DNA of 64,000 bases from Microbacterium sp. (GCF_031179285.1 NZ_JAPSHY010000006.1:97805-161804), one strand, 5' to 3'. Shown: positions 8,344 to 18,208, numbered from the stretch's first letter. Program-made: numbers and translations. The notes: generated from the sequence alone by a model not told the origin.

Positions 8344-9146
8344 GCACCACCGTGGTCGATCCCTACGCCGGCACCCCTGTCTCGTCGCGGCGTCAGTTCC
8401 TGCACGGGCTGAACCCGCTGTCGAAGGTCGCAGCAGTGGCACCGGCGATGCTGCTGCTCATCTTCGTGCGAGACCTCGCCACCCCGGCGGCGTTCCTCGC
8501 GTTCGCCTCCCTCGTGATCCTGGTCGGCGCGCGGCTGAACCGGCGCACCGCTGCGCTGCTGCTGCTCGCACTGCCCCTCGGCGTGCTCGTGATCGGGTTC
8601 GGGTTCTCGCTGTGGGTGGATGCCGCCAACGTCGACAGCACGGCCCCCGTCATGCAGCTGGGCGGCTGGACCCTCTACTCCGGAGCCGTCGAGATCGGAC
8701 TCGCCACGGGGCTGCGCCTCGGCGCGATCCTCGCCCTCGCCCTCATCGGCGGCCTCACCACGACGGGGCCCGACCTCGTGCGTGCGAGCGTGCAGCAGCT
8801 TGGGGTGCCGTACCGGATCGGGTACACGGCGCTGGCGGCCTTCCGCTTCCTCCCACGTTTCGGTCATGAGCTCTCCGTCATCCGGGCAGCCCATCGGGTA
8901 CGCGGCCACCACGGCGGCAGGGGCCCGTTCGCACGCATCGCCCGCGGCTGGGGGTACATCGTGCCGCTGCTCGCGGGCGCGATCCGTCACGCCGAGCGCG
9001 TCGCGCTGGCGATGGACTCTCGCGCGTTCGGCGCGCACCCGACCCGCACCGAACGCCATCTCGTGCCCTTCCGTGCACGGGACTGGATCTTCATCGCGCT
9101 CTGCCTGGCGGCATCCGCCGCGATCTTCCTCACCCTGACCTCGTAG
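8340..9146 (+). CDS. ECF transporter T component (YkoC/CbiQ family)
   Basis: 268-residue transmembrane coupling protein. Helices 1-4 lie in the first 130 residues; the conserved cytoplasmic coupling helices contain the family's AxR motifs, seen here as IRAAHRVRGHHGG and MDSRAFGAHPTRT, which contact the two ATPases. A final hydrophobic helix ends the protein. The ATGA overlap with the double ATPase shows an operon. It should pair with an S component, the obvious candidate being the gene at 5556. There is no clear terminator in the 75 nt before the convergent LuxR gene. Confidence 0.88.
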   Translation: MSTTVVDPYAGTPVSSRRQFLHGLNPLSKVAAVAPAMLLLIFVRDLATPAAFLAFASLVILVGARLNRRTAALLLLALPLGVLVIGFGFSLWVDAANVDSTAPVMQLGGWTLYSGAVEIGLATGLRLGAILALALIGGLTTTGPDLVRASVQQLGVPYRIGYTALAAFRFLPRFGHELSVIRAAHRVRGHHGGRGPFARIARGWGYIVPLLAGAIRHAERVALAMDSRAFGAHPTRTERHLVPFRARDWIFIALCLAASAAIFLTLTS

Positions 9147-9221
9147 ACGCACCGACCCGAAAACGAACGCATGGCGTACAGCAATCTGCTCACCGGCCGG
9201 TGTCAGATCGATCCCTCACGG

Positions 9222-10886
9222 TCAATCGTTCAGGCCGGAGATCAGGTGCCCGTGGAGGGCGACGGTGAGAGCCTCCTCCCGATTGCGCGCATCGAGCTTG
9301 CGATAGAGGCTCTTCAGATGCGTCTTCACGGTGTTCGTGGAAACGAAGAGTTCGGCGGCGATGTCGCTGAGCGCGCTCGTACGAGCGAGGGCTTGCAGGA
9401 CCGCCAACTCGCGCGGCGTGAGTTTCGGCCGTTCCGGAATCGGGACAAGCGGTCGCGGAGCGCGCACACGGAGCAGGTCGCGCGCGCCGGCCTGTTCCAA
9501 TCCCGCGCAGACGGCGTCGAAGTCGTCCTGCGGGAGAAGATGAGGCGCGATGCGCTGACCGGAACGACGCAGGACGGCTATCAGCTGTTGCAGGACGGCA
9601 GAGGTTCGGCGGCCGAGGCCGGTGCGCAGCCCGACGGCAGCCTCGATACTCAGGGCCTCTGCCCGGGTGCGTGCACTCTGTGGATGCCCGGCAATGCTGC
9701 GAAGTTCTTTGAGCGCTTCGCTGGAACGACCGATCGCCAGCGCCAATCGTGCACGGTCGACCCGCGATTGGGGCGCATGCGGGGCATCAGCACGCAGCAC
9801 GGTCGCAGCAGCGTCGAAGTTGCCGAGCGCGATGTGGAGCAAACTCTGGATGGATGTCAGGGTCTGACGAGCGAAACGTGACCTTCCGTCGGGCCCTCGC
9901 AGCACGACGAACTCCTCGAGTGCAGCGAGACCGTCGGATGGATTGCCCTCGAGAAAAGCCGTCAAGGCCTCGACATGTGCGATCGCCACCCAGTGCTCGA
10001 CCGTCCTGCGATCGTGCCGCATCGCGGCGAGGTGAGCGCGCGCCACCGGGGTGTCGAAGCGCTCGAGCGCGAGGATCGCCTCCGCGAGACGGTAGAAGGT
10101 CCCGACGTGCGCACTGCGCTGGTCATCGGTCCAGGGGTCACCGCAGGCGAGCAGCACGTGCTCACCCGCCTCATTGAGGTTGCCGGCCAGCGCATGGATG
10201 CCGGCCACCATCGCCAGGCTCCCGAAACTCGACGGGTCCGACGGGCCGGCTTCGGCATAACCGCGTGTGAAGACGTGCAGCGCTTCCGACTCGTGACCGC
10301 CGTAGTAAAGGCTCATACCGAGCTGGGTGAGGATGCGAGGCAGGTGGCCGGCCAGGAAAGAGGGCTCGTCGCGGATGTCATCCAGGGCACGCAGACCGGC
10401 TTGTGCGGAGGCTACCGACGAGGATGTCTTGCCCATAAGCCGGAGGGCAGCGCTCTCGCCCGCGAGAACCATGGCGCGCTCCGCCGGACCGATGCGGTGC
10501 CGGTTCCGGCGCACGCCTGTCGCGGCGAGTCCGAAGAAGTAAGCCGCCTTCGCCCTGCGGAAGCCGTCACCGTTATAGGCGAGCCCGAGGGCCATTGCGA
10601 GCAACGGGCGTGACATCAGCTCGGCTGTCGTAAGGCGCTCCAGCGTTTCACGCAGTCGGTCGCGATGGCTGTCCTCGATCAGCTCGAACCATCCGATGCG
10701 AAGCACCTCCACTGCGATGTCGAGTTCAGCGGCATCGATCGCCGCAGTGAACGCGTCACCGACAGAGCCGCGTTTCAGCGCTGCTCTCACTTCTGCGTCG
10801 GCGGGTTCAGGGATACTCGACAGCATCGCCGACGAGCCGTGGACGGTCGCGTTCGAGTGCGCTTCGGGTGGTTGTGTGATCGTCAT
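9222..10886 (-). CDS. LuxR-family transcriptional regulator with helical-repeat sensor
   Basis: 554-residue regulator. Residues about 20-470 form an alpha-helical, TPR-like array rich in Ala/Leu/Arg, resembling the C-terminal half of MalT/LAL proteins but without the usual N-terminal ATPase. A LuxR helix-turn-helix follows: KLTPRELAVLQALARTSALS, then DIAAELFVSTNTVKTHLKSL, ending near residue 545. The input signal is unknown. The gene lies downstream of the giant wall protein on the same strand, separated by a terminator. No ribosome site precedes the ATG at 10886, and the start codon is inside a perfect inverted repeat (10883-10920). A downstream Met21 is an alternative start. Confidence 0.85.
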   Translation of the reverse strand: MTITQPPEAHSNATVHGSSAMLSSIPEPADAEVRAALKRGSVGDAFTAAIDAAELDIAVEVLRIGWFELIEDSHRDRLRETLERLTTAELMSRPLLAMALGLAYNGDGFRRAKAAYFFGLAATGVRRNRHRIGPAERAMVLAGESAALRLMGKTSSSVASAQAGLRALDDIRDEPSFLAGHLPRILTQLGMSLYYGGHESEALHVFTRGYAEAGPSDPSSFGSLAMVAGIHALAGNLNEAGEHVLLACGDPWTDDQRSAHVGTFYRLAEAILALERFDTPVARAHLAAMRHDRRTVEHWVAIAHVEALTAFLEGNPSDGLAALEEFVVLRGPDGRSRFARQTLTSIQSLLHIALGNFDAAATVLRADAPHAPQSRVDRARLALAIGRSSEALKELRSIAGHPQSARTRAEALSIEAAVGLRTGLGRRTSAVLQQLIAVLRRSGQRIAPHLLPQDDFDAVCAGLEQAGARDLLRVRAPRPLVPIPERPKLTPRELAVLQALARTSALSDIAAELFVSTNTVKTHLKSLYRKLDARNREEALTVALHGHLISGLND

Positions 10887-10920
10887 TCTGGTGGGTTCGT
10901 CGAGGTCACCCCCAGAATGA
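10883..10920 (-). promoter_or_regulatory. Inverted repeat over the luxR-type start codon
   Basis: TCATTCTGG (10883-10891) and CCAGAATGA (10912-10920) are perfect 9-bp inverted copies 20 nt apart, and the proximal arm contains the ATG of the regulator. A possible -10 (TAGCAT, 10933-10938) and weak -35 (TTGAGC, 10954-10959) lie upstream on this strand, so the repeat would be in the short leader. It may be an autoregulatory operator or an RNA hairpin masking the start codon. Confidence 0.5.
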
Positions 10921-11010
10921 CCGATTGCCTCAATGCTAGCCGCTTGCCGCTGCGCTCAAGGCTGGTCGACCCCGCGCGCCGCTCGCGTGGGCCGGTGATC
11001 CGGACGCGGC

Positions 11011-11041
11011 ATCGCCCCCGCCGGAAAGTGGCGGGGGCGAT
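11011..11041 (-). terminator. Intrinsic terminator after the giant wall-protein gene
   Basis: 12-bp perfect stem ATCGCCCCCGCC (11011-11022) with its complement at 11030-11041 and a 7-nt loop, starting 19 nt beyond the stop codon at 11060. Confidence 0.85.
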
Positions 11042-11059
11042 GTCCTGTCAGAAATCCGA

Positions 11060-14000
11060 TCAGCCTTCGATCAGGGCCAGTTGCTCGCGACGGCGGCGGA
11101 TGGTGAGCAGGGCTGCGCCGGCGATGAGGAACATCCCGGCCAGACCCGCGACAGCCCAGCTGATAGCGCCACCGGTGACCGCGAGCGGAGGCAGCTCCGG
11201 AACCTCATGCGCTGTCACGCAGACACCGGCCGGGTCGCAGATCGCGCGCTCGTCGGGGCTGGAGACCACGTTGCGCAGCTCCGCCGGGCCGGCAGCCGTG
11301 ACAGTCACCGAGTACGCGACCGTCACCGTCTGGCCGACCTCGAGGTCACCCGTCCAGGACAGCGTGTTCCCCTCCCGCATCACGGTCCCGCTCGTGGCTT
11401 GGGCGTCGTCGTTCCACACCGCGTCATCCAGCACGTCCGACAGGTCGTCCGCGATGACCGCGTCGCTGACGGCGCCGTCGCCGCGCTGCGTGACGGTGAC
11501 CGTGTAGGTCACCCGGTCTCCCCGCGACACCTCGGTGCCGGATGCCGGGTCCGCGGTCTTCGCGTAGACGTACCCGCCGGTCTTGTGGACCGTCCGGCAC
11601 CCCTCGGTGCCGTCGGCTGCGGTGACGCACTCGCCGGCTTCGCTGGGGCTGGTGACCACGTTCGCGAGCGTCGTGTCCCCGCCGCCGGTCACGGTGACCG
11701 AGTACGTGATCGTGACGACGTCACCGGGTGCGAGGTCTCCGTTCCAGGACAGGGTCGGCCCGTGGATCTCGACCGAGCCAGCCGAAGCGGTGGCGTCACC
11801 GTTGTAGGTGGCGTCATCGATCACATCGGACAGGTCGTCGACCAGAGAACCGGCCACTCCCGCAGGTCCCTGCTGCTCGACCGTCACCGTATACGTCACG
11901 ACGTCGCCGGACTGCACGTCACTGTTATGAATCGGGTCCGCCATCTTCGAATACACGAACCGGCCCGTCTGATGCGTCGTCGAGCATCCCTCGTTGCCGT
12001 CACCGGCCGGGACGCACTCGCCGTTCTCACTCGGAGTCACGACGTTCGTGAGGGTCATGTTGCCGGCACCCGTCACCGTCACCGAGTACGTGATCGTCGC
12101 CGTGGCACCGACGGCCAGGTCACCGGACCACGCCAGCTCGGTGCTGTCGGCGTCGAACGACGCTTCACCGGAGGTCGCCGCAAGGTCACCGTTCCAGTCC
12201 GCGTCATCCAGCACTGCCGAGAGGTCATCATCGAACGAGGCACCCTCGACCGAGCCGAGGCCGCGCTGCGCGACCGTCACTGTGTAGGTGATCGTGCCAC
12301 CAACAGCGACATCCGAACCCGGGGCGGCCACCGACGTCTTCGACACCGTGAAGTCACCCGTCTGATGCGTCGTCGTGCAGGATGCGTCATCGACACACCC
12401 GTCGCTGGTGACCACGTTCGTCAGAGCCGTGTCACCGGCGCCCGTCACCGTGACCGAGTACGTAACCGTCACGACGTCGTCGACGGCGAGGTCGCCCGAC
12501 CAGGTGATCGTCGGCTCGGCAAAGCTGACCATCCCGGCCGAAGCGGCCAGGTTATCGTTCCAGGTCGCGTCGTCCAGCACCGCCGTCAGATCGTCCGTGA
12601 ACGACGCGCTGTCGACGGCGGCCTCACCGAACTGCGACACCGTGACGGTGTAGTCGATCGTGTCACCGATCTGGACATCCTCGCCCGAAGCCGGGTCCGA
12701 CGTCTTGACCGTCTCGTAGCGGCCGGTGAGGTGCTCCGTCTGACAGTCGCCCGCCGATTCACACCCCGGAGACTGCACGTTGTTGCCGATCAGCGTGTCA
12801 CCCGCAGCCGTCACGGTCACCGAATATGTCACCGTGGCAACGTCACCCGGACCCAGGTCACCGGTCCAGGAGATCACACCGTCCTGCACCGTGAACTCAC
12901 CCGCCGACGCCACGACGTCATTGTTGAACGTCGCATCATCCAGCACATCCGTGAGGTCGTCGTTGAAGAACTGCGCAACCACACGCCCCTCACCCGACTG
13001 CGTGACCGTGACCTTGTACGTGATCACATCACCGATCTGCACCTCAGACCCGGACGCCGGATCGGCCGTCTTCACTGTCGTGTACGTCGCGGTGTAGTGA
13101 TCGGTGCTGCAGGTCTCCTCCGAAGAGCAGCCGTCGCTGGTGACCACGTTCCGCAAATGCGTGTCGCCCTCACCCGTGACCGTCACCGAGTAGGTGATCG
13201 TCACGACGTCGTCGACGGCGAGGTCGCCCGACCAGGACAGCAGCTGAGCGGCATCGTCGAAGTCGACGGCGCCTGCCGAAGCAACAACATCGTCGTTCCA
13301 GGTCGCGTCGTCCAGCACGCCCGACAGGTCATCGACCAGCGACGCACCGTCGTATGCGGCCTCCCCGATCTGCGACACCGTCACCGTGTACTCGATGGTC
13401 TCGCCCACCTCGAGGTTCGACCCGTCAGCCGGGCCGGACGACTTCTCCACCGCGTAGTCCGCAATGAGGTGCTCCGTCGCGCATGCGTCGACACAGCCTG
13501 GGCTCGTGACCTGGTTGCCTACCGTGTAGTCACCATCCGCCGCGAGAGCAGCGGAGTCCTTCACCGTCACCGTGTACGTCACGGTCGCGACCTCACCCAC
13601 CGGCACGGTACCGTTCCACGACAGCACGCCGTCGGTGATGGTCGCCGTGCCCGACGACGCCGTCGGACCACCGGTCAGATCAGCGTCGTCGAGCACATCC
13701 GCCAGGTCGTCGCTGAACTGCGCGACAGCCGGCACCGTGCCCTCCTGCGTCACCGCCACGGTGTAGGTGATCGTGTCACCCGGCTTGACCGTCTCACCGG
13801 ACGCCGGGTCGGAGGACTTTTCGGTCGTGTAGTTCACGACCTGCACACCAGCCGGGTCGCAGTTGATCGTCGGGACGACCTCGGAATCCTCCGGCCGTGG
13901 GGCAGCACCACACGCGTTGTTGACGACAGAGCCACCGCCGGTCATGATCGCAGTGAACTCGTGCGAGTCCTCCGCACCCGGCGCCAGCTCCTCCACCGTG

Positions 14001-16873
14001 AACGAACCCTGCGGGAACAACGAATCCGTGATCTCCACATCCCGCAACGTCCCCTGACCGGTGTTCGTGATCACGATCCGATACGGCACCTCATCACCCA
14101 CCCGATACGTCGGATAGGTCGTGACGTCATTCGCGTCGACCCAGTTGCCCTCGGCATCCTGCACATACTTCTTCAGAGACGCCGAATACGCCGTACCCAT
14201 CGTCAACGGCTCAGACGTGCGCATCACCAACTCGGTGTGCTCGGCGATCGCCTGTGCCCGATTGACGTAAACATCACCCGGCTCAGCGCCAACCGGCTCG
14301 ACGTCAACCGTGAACGCGAACGTCGCACCCGAAGCCAGCCGACCGCCGATCACTCGTATCGCCGTCGGGTTCGGCACCGGCGTCGTCGACCAGTTCACGG
14401 AGTTGCCGGCGATGCTGCCGGGCGCCGTTCCATTCGACGAGCGCGACGGGTCATCCGACAGCGTCGCCGGGTCAGCGGTCGTGTAGTACACCGTGGCACC
14501 GGACGGAGCGTTCACCGCTGTCACGTCATACGTACCTGCGAAGCTCGTCCCGCGACCGTCACCGTTGTACGGGAGGATGTCGATCGTGTCGGTGAAGGCC
14601 TGTGGCAGGGGATCCTGTGACCGCAACGTCACCGTCCACGAGCCCTCTTCACCGGAACCGTCTCCGTCCGGGTTAGGTATGAACCACTGATCCGTCGACT
14701 TGCCGAGGTTCGTGGCACCAGAAGTCGACACCGTCACCTGCGCCGCAGCGGGCGTCGAGGTCAGCCCGCCGACCGAGCTGGTCGCGGTGTTCGTGAGCAC
14801 CTGCCCGGGCGTCGCGGAAGCGCCGGCGACAGCCTGGTAGGCGAGAACATTCGGCACATTCGTCGGCACCCCGTCGAGTGACCAGGTCAGTACCTGCTGC
14901 CCCGAGCCGTTGGTCGAGACGGTGGGCGCAGGGTTCGCCGAACCGTCGACGTAGGTCATCCCCACCGGCAGGGTGTCGGTGATGACGTAGTCGTCCATCG
15001 TCTCCGGGATCGCGCCCGCTCCGTTAGCCGAGTAGGTCAGCGTAAAGTTCGCAGGCTCGCCGGGCCTAACGACCGAACGGTCGACGGACTTGTGGATCGC
15101 CGGGGTGGCAGTGGTGATCCGGAGGATGTCACGACGACCGTCGGTGTTCGGGTAGCGTGCGCCAGGAGTCGGTGTGACAACGACATGCGCACCCGGGCCT
15201 GTCCAGGTTCCGGCGGACATGATCGAGCCGAACGTCCAGATGTCCTGACCGACAGGAACATCGTCGTGGATCGTCACGTAGCCGGCCAACTGAATGCCCG
15301 ACCATCCCTCGCTCTCAGGGAGCGAGTGCGGATAGATGATTCGCATGGCCTCAACCGAGGTGAGGTCAGCAGGCTCGGCGATCGTCCAGTTGCCGGGGTC
15401 GCTGCCACAGTTGAAGGTATTCGGGTCTCCGACGTCACCGATGTAGTACTCGACAGCAGGCGGGTTGTCCAGCTCCGCTGCCTCGTAGCCCATGGTGTCG
15501 TACCCGCGAATCGTGGGAAGAGCGTCTCCCTCAGCGAACGGCGTGTAGGTGACGTAATCGGCGTCGAACACGAGGCACTGCCCTTGGAGAGTGCTATCCG
15601 GCACGTCGTGCATGCTCGCGGCGTGGTTGACGTACTGCACAACCTTCGTCCCGGCCGACACACGGTAGGTGTCGTCCCAGTTGCTTCCACCGGCACCGGT
15701 GTACGGACGCCACCACGAGGCGGACCAGAGACCGGGAAGAACGTAGGCCTTCGTGGTCGTGTTGTTCTGGGTCAGGTCGACCGAAGCGAGTCCAGTGGTC
15801 GACTGGTACGTCGGTGCGTTGGATTGAAGGCTGATCGACCCTGCCCGATCCGTCGCCACGCGGAACCAGAGGCTGCCGCTGGCGATATAGGACCAGTCGG
15901 TCGGCAGTATGGCGCCCGTCGAGTCCTTCGTCGGCACCGTCGCCATGTCGTAGTTGATCCCGGTCAGAGTGAGATCGAACACTCCGGGCTGTCCGGCGAC
16001 CGGCGTCAGTGTGCAGGAGTCAACGAATGAGGTCTGCTGGTTTTCCGGAAGGCTCGAGGAGTCAGGAATACCGGACCAGGGGTGACCTCCGGCGACGAAG
16101 GCATTGAACGGCGAGCACCCGACGCCTCCATAATAGCCTTCACCGAGACTGATGGATGCGCCGTTGCTCTCGGAAACCTGGACTCGGTAGGTGACGGAGT
16201 CCGGGCCGGTGTCCGATCCGGCGCCCAGACGAAGCGACCACTCCAGCCCCACGTCGACGGAGGTGTACTCCATGTTCCATTCGTAGTACGAGGTGTTCTG
16301 GCCGAACTGAAGGTCCATCGCGAAGGCGTTCTCGATGGCGAGAGGTGGAAGCGGGCGCTGTTGACCGCCAATCTCCCCGACGGCTGTGAGCTGCTCTCCG
16401 GTGTCGCCATCGACGGCGATGGGCGTCTGCGCGACAACGGCGGTTCCTTGCTCAACTGCGCCGAGGTTGCATGTGAGTGTGCGCCCGTCGGCTGAGATCG
16501 AGGAAGCCGGTGCCGCGCCAGCAGCGGTCGTGCACACGTCGGGAATGCTGCGAAAGACGCCGTTATCGACCGTGACCGTGTATGTGACGTTCGCAACCGG
16601 GTCATTCGACGGGGCCGGCGCGTCGTCGTTGACGTTCACGTGCCACACCGCATTCACGACATCCCCGCGCCCGACCGTCGTTGGCGTCCCGTCCTCCCAA
16701 GCGCCCTTGATGTCGTACACCGGTGCCGCGTTCGCCGCGGTCGCGGGCACGAGCGAAAGCGTCAGCGCCGAGATCACGGTCGCGACGCCGAAGCGCATTC
16801 TCTTCCGCGATGAGCCGAGCAGCGCTCGATCGTCGGTCTTCGACATGCTCCAGGGCAGACGCGATCGCCTCAT
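11060..16873 (-). CDS. Giant repeat-built cell-wall protein with LAVTG sorting signal
   Basis: 1,937-residue exported surface protein. It has an N-terminal signal peptide (cleavage near ANA-AP, residue 49), a long beta-rich head without recognised catalytic residues (about 50-590), a DUF11-like domain (about 590-715), further beta domains, then seven tandem domains of 122-131 residues (about 1015-1890). It ends in PPLAVTGG, a membrane helix and RRRR, a sortase signal of the LAxTG type used by class E sortases. Each repeat ends with a Cys pair that could form a disulphide. The open frame extends 15 nt further to a GTG, but the ATG at 16873 has GGGAGG 7 nt upstream. It is probably an adhesin or stalk; no sortase gene is nearby. 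Confidence 0.9.
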   Translation of the reverse strand: MRRSRLPWSMSKTDDRALLGSSRKRMRFGVATVISALTLSLVPATAANAAPVYDIKGAWEDGTPTTVGRGDVVNAVWHVNVNDDAPAPSNDPVANVTYTVTVDNGVFRSIPDVCTTAAGAAPASSISADGRTLTCNLGAVEQGTAVVAQTPIAVDGDTGEQLTAVGEIGGQQRPLPPLAIENAFAMDLQFGQNTSYYEWNMEYTSVDVGLEWSLRLGAGSDTGPDSVTYRVQVSESNGASISLGEGYYGGVGCSPFNAFVAGGHPWSGIPDSSSLPENQQTSFVDSCTLTPVAGQPGVFDLTLTGINYDMATVPTKDSTGAILPTDWSYIASGSLWFRVATDRAGSISLQSNAPTYQSTTGLASVDLTQNNTTTKAYVLPGLWSASWWRPYTGAGGSNWDDTYRVSAGTKVVQYVNHAASMHDVPDSTLQGQCLVFDADYVTYTPFAEGDALPTIRGYDTMGYEAAELDNPPAVEYYIGDVGDPNTFNCGSDPGNWTIAEPADLTSVEAMRIIYPHSLPESEGWSGIQLAGYVTIHDDVPVGQDIWTFGSIMSAGTWTGPGAHVVVTPTPGARYPNTDGRRDILRITTATPAIHKSVDRSVVRPGEPANFTLTYSANGAGAIPETMDDYVITDTLPVGMTYVDGSANPAPTVSTNGSGQQVLTWSLDGVPTNVPNVLAYQAVAGASATPGQVLTNTATSSVGGLTSTPAAAQVTVSTSGATNLGKSTDQWFIPNPDGDGSGEEGSWTVTLRSQDPLPQAFTDTIDILPYNGDGRGTSFAGTYDVTAVNAPSGATVYYTTADPATLSDDPSRSSNGTAPGSIAGNSVNWSTTPVPNPTAIRVIGGRLASGATFAFTVDVEPVGAEPGDVYVNRAQAIAEHTELVMRTSEPLTMGTAYSASLKKYVQDAEGNWVDANDVTTYPTYRVGDEVPYRIVITNTGQGTLRDVEITDSLFPQGSFTVEELAPGAEDSHEFTAIMTGGGSVVNNACGAAPRPEDSEVVPTINCDPAGVQVVNYTTEKSSDPASGETVKPGDTITYTVAVTQEGTVPAVAQFSDDLADVLDDADLTGGPTASSGTATITDGVLSWNGTVPVGEVATVTYTVTVKDSAALAADGDYTVGNQVTSPGCVDACATEHLIADYAVEKSSGPADGSNLEVGETIEYTVTVSQIGEAAYDGASLVDDLSGVLDDATWNDDVVASAGAVDFDDAAQLLSWSGDLAVDDVVTITYSVTVTGEGDTHLRNVVTSDGCSSEETCSTDHYTATYTTVKTADPASGSEVQIGDVITYKVTVTQSGEGRVVAQFFNDDLTDVLDDATFNNDVVASAGEFTVQDGVISWTGDLGPGDVATVTYSVTVTAAGDTLIGNNVQSPGCESAGDCQTEHLTGRYETVKTSDPASGEDVQIGDTIDYTVTVSQFGEAAVDSASFTDDLTAVLDDATWNDNLAASAGMVSFAEPTITWSGDLAVDDVVTVTYSVTVTGAGDTALTNVVTSDGCVDDASCTTTHQTGDFTVSKTSVAAPGSDVAVGGTITYTVTVAQRGLGSVEGASFDDDLSAVLDDADWNGDLAATSGEASFDADSTELAWSGDLAVGATATITYSVTVTGAGNMTLTNVVTPSENGECVPAGDGNEGCSTTHQTGRFVYSKMADPIHNSDVQSGDVVTYTVTVEQQGPAGVAGSLVDDLSDVIDDATYNGDATASAGSVEIHGPTLSWNGDLAPGDVVTITYSVTVTGGGDTTLANVVTSPSEAGECVTAADGTEGCRTVHKTGGYVYAKTADPASGTEVSRGDRVTYTVTVTQRGDGAVSDAVIADDLSDVLDDAVWNDDAQATSGTVMREGNTLSWTGDLEVGQTVTVAYSVTVTAAGPAELRNVVSSPDERAICDPAGVCVTAHEVPELPPLAVTGGAISWAVAGLAGMFLIAGAALLTIRRRREQLALIEG
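11204..13831 (-). repeat. Seven tandem coding repeats in the wall protein
   Basis: Seven consecutive units of 125, 124, 122, 122, 131, 129 and about 123 codons. Each opens with an aromatic-x-x-x-Lys start (such as YTTVKTADPASGS), continues with GDxITYTVTVTQ, a core DDLSDVLDDATWN, then SWSGDL and VTYSVTVT, and closes with a Cys pair and TEH or TTHQTG. They look like DUF7927/DUF11-family immunoglobulin-like domains. Units 2 and 4 are especially alike, which suggests internal duplication. Confidence 0.85.
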
Positions 16874-16999
16874 GAGTTTCCCTCCCACGCTCCGGAAACA
16901 GAGCTACTCCGGACCATTCCTACCGGACCCTGAGAACGCCGTGTGGAAACTTCACCCCGACCTCACCCTGAGCGGAGTGCAGAGCTGAGATACGTCGAA

Positions 17000-17026
17000 G
17001 GGCCCCGGATGCGGCATCCGGGGCCC
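17000..17026 (-). terminator. Intrinsic terminator after acyl-CoA dehydrogenase gene
   Basis: GGGCCCCGGATGC (17000-17012) and its perfect complement (17014-17026), 18 nt beyond the stop at 17045. The arms are almost contiguous, so the working loop is about ATGCGGCAT. Confidence 0.8.
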
Positions 17027-17044
17027 CTTCGTCTCAGTGAGTGG

Positions 17045-18208
17045 TCAGCGCTTGCCGACGATCTGACGACCGACGAGATCGCGCATGATCTCGTTGGTGC
17101 CGCCGTAGATGCGATGCACGCGGGCATCGGTGAACGCCCGTGCGATCGGGTACTCCATGATGTAGCCGTAGCCGCCGTGCAGCTGCACGCCGGTGTCGAG
17201 CACCTCCCACTCGCGCTCGGTCGCCCAGAACTTGACCTTCGCCGCGTCTTCCGGCGTGAGCTTCTCATCCTTGTACGCCAGCAGAGCGCGGTCGATGTAG
17301 GCCCACATCGCGTCGGTGGTCGCCGCCATGTCTGCAAGCCGGAAGCGCGTGTTCTGGAAGTCGGCGATGCGCTCGCCGAAGGCCTCGCGATCCTTGGTGT
17401 AGGCGACGGTCCAGTTCAACGCCGCCTGGGCGGCCGCCGCCGCGGCGACCCCGATCGACAGGCGCTCGAGCGGCAGGTTCATCATCAGCTGGATGAATCC
17501 CTGCCCCTCCTTGCCGCTGATCAGGTTCTCGTCGGGAATGAACACGTCGGTGAAGCTGAGCTCCGCGGTGTCCCAGCCGTGGAAGCCCATCTTGCTCAGC
17601 TTCTTGCCCTGATCGAAGCCCTCCATGCCCTTCTCGACGAGCACCAGACTGAACGCATCGGGGCGATTGCCCTCGCCGGTCTTCACGAAGGTCACGACGA
17701 CGTCGGCCGTCGCGCCGGACGAGATGAACGTCTTCGCGCCGTTGAGGATGTAGCCGCCGTCGACCTTCTTCGCATTGGTCTTGATGCCGCGCAGGTCGCT
17801 GCCCGCGCCTGGGTCGGTCATGGCCAGTGCGCCCAGGACCTCGCCGGTGGCCATGCGGGGCAGCCACTTCTGCTTCTGCTCCTGCGTGCCCATGTGCACG
17901 AGGTACGGAATGGCGAGGTCGTCCTGAATGCCGAGGGCCCCGGCGAGCGAACCCGCGCCGACGGCGATGACCTCCTCCATCACGATCGTGCGGAAGCGGT
18001 AGTCCTGCAGCATCCCGGCGCCGCCGAACTCCTCCGGCACCGACAGCCCGAGGATGCCGGCTTCGCCTGCGGCGAGCATCGTGGCGCGGTCGATCTCTCC
18101 GGCGGCTTCCCACCGCTCGATCGCTTCGTTGCTCACGTGGCGCTTGACGAAGTCTTTGACGAGGTCGCGGAAGGCCTCGTGGTCCTCTTCGTAGATGTCG
18201 CGTTGCAT
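17045..18208 (-). CDS. Acyl-CoA dehydrogenase, isovaleryl/long-chain-like
   Basis: 387-residue FAD enzyme oxidising an acyl-CoA to the 2,3-enoyl-CoA and passing electrons to electron-transfer flavoprotein. The N-terminal helical domain (1-120) is followed by the FAD-binding ALAMTDPGAGSD (127-138) and NGAKTFISSG, then the C-terminal helical domain. The base position used by medium-chain enzymes is Gly here (IYGGTNEI, near 370), while LPLERL places Glu248 at the alternative site used by isovaleryl- and long-chain enzymes. The start at 18208 has CAGGAGG; the longer open frame upstream is discarded. Operator-like palindromes lie upstream. The chain specificity is not certain. Confidence 0.92.
   Translation of the reverse strand: MQRDIYEEDHEAFRDLVKDFVKRHVSNEAIERWEAAGEIDRATMLAAGEAGILGLSVPEEFGGAGMLQDYRFRTIVMEEVIAVGAGSLAGALGIQDDLAIPYLVHMGTQEQKQKWLPRMATGEVLGALAMTDPGAGSDLRGIKTNAKKVDGGYILNGAKTFISSGATADVVVTFVKTGEGNRPDAFSLVLVEKGMEGFDQGKKLSKMGFHGWDTAELSFTDVFIPDENLISGKEGQGFIQLMMNLPLERLSIGVAAAAAAQAALNWTVAYTKDREAFGERIADFQNTRFRLADMAATTDAMWAYIDRALLAYKDEKLTPEDAAKVKFWATEREWEVLDTGVQLHGGYGYIMEYPIARAFTDARVHRIYGGTNEIMRDLVGRQIVGKR

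Noticed and set aside
11204..13831. Regular repeats resembling a CRISPR or satellite array
   Set aside because: The period is about 370 nt, the units are in-frame and diverged as protein domains, and there are no short spacers.
11081..14620. 1,179-codon open frame antisense to the giant wall protein
   Set aside because: It mirrors the tandem repeats of the real gene and has an Arg/His-rich translation without known motifs.
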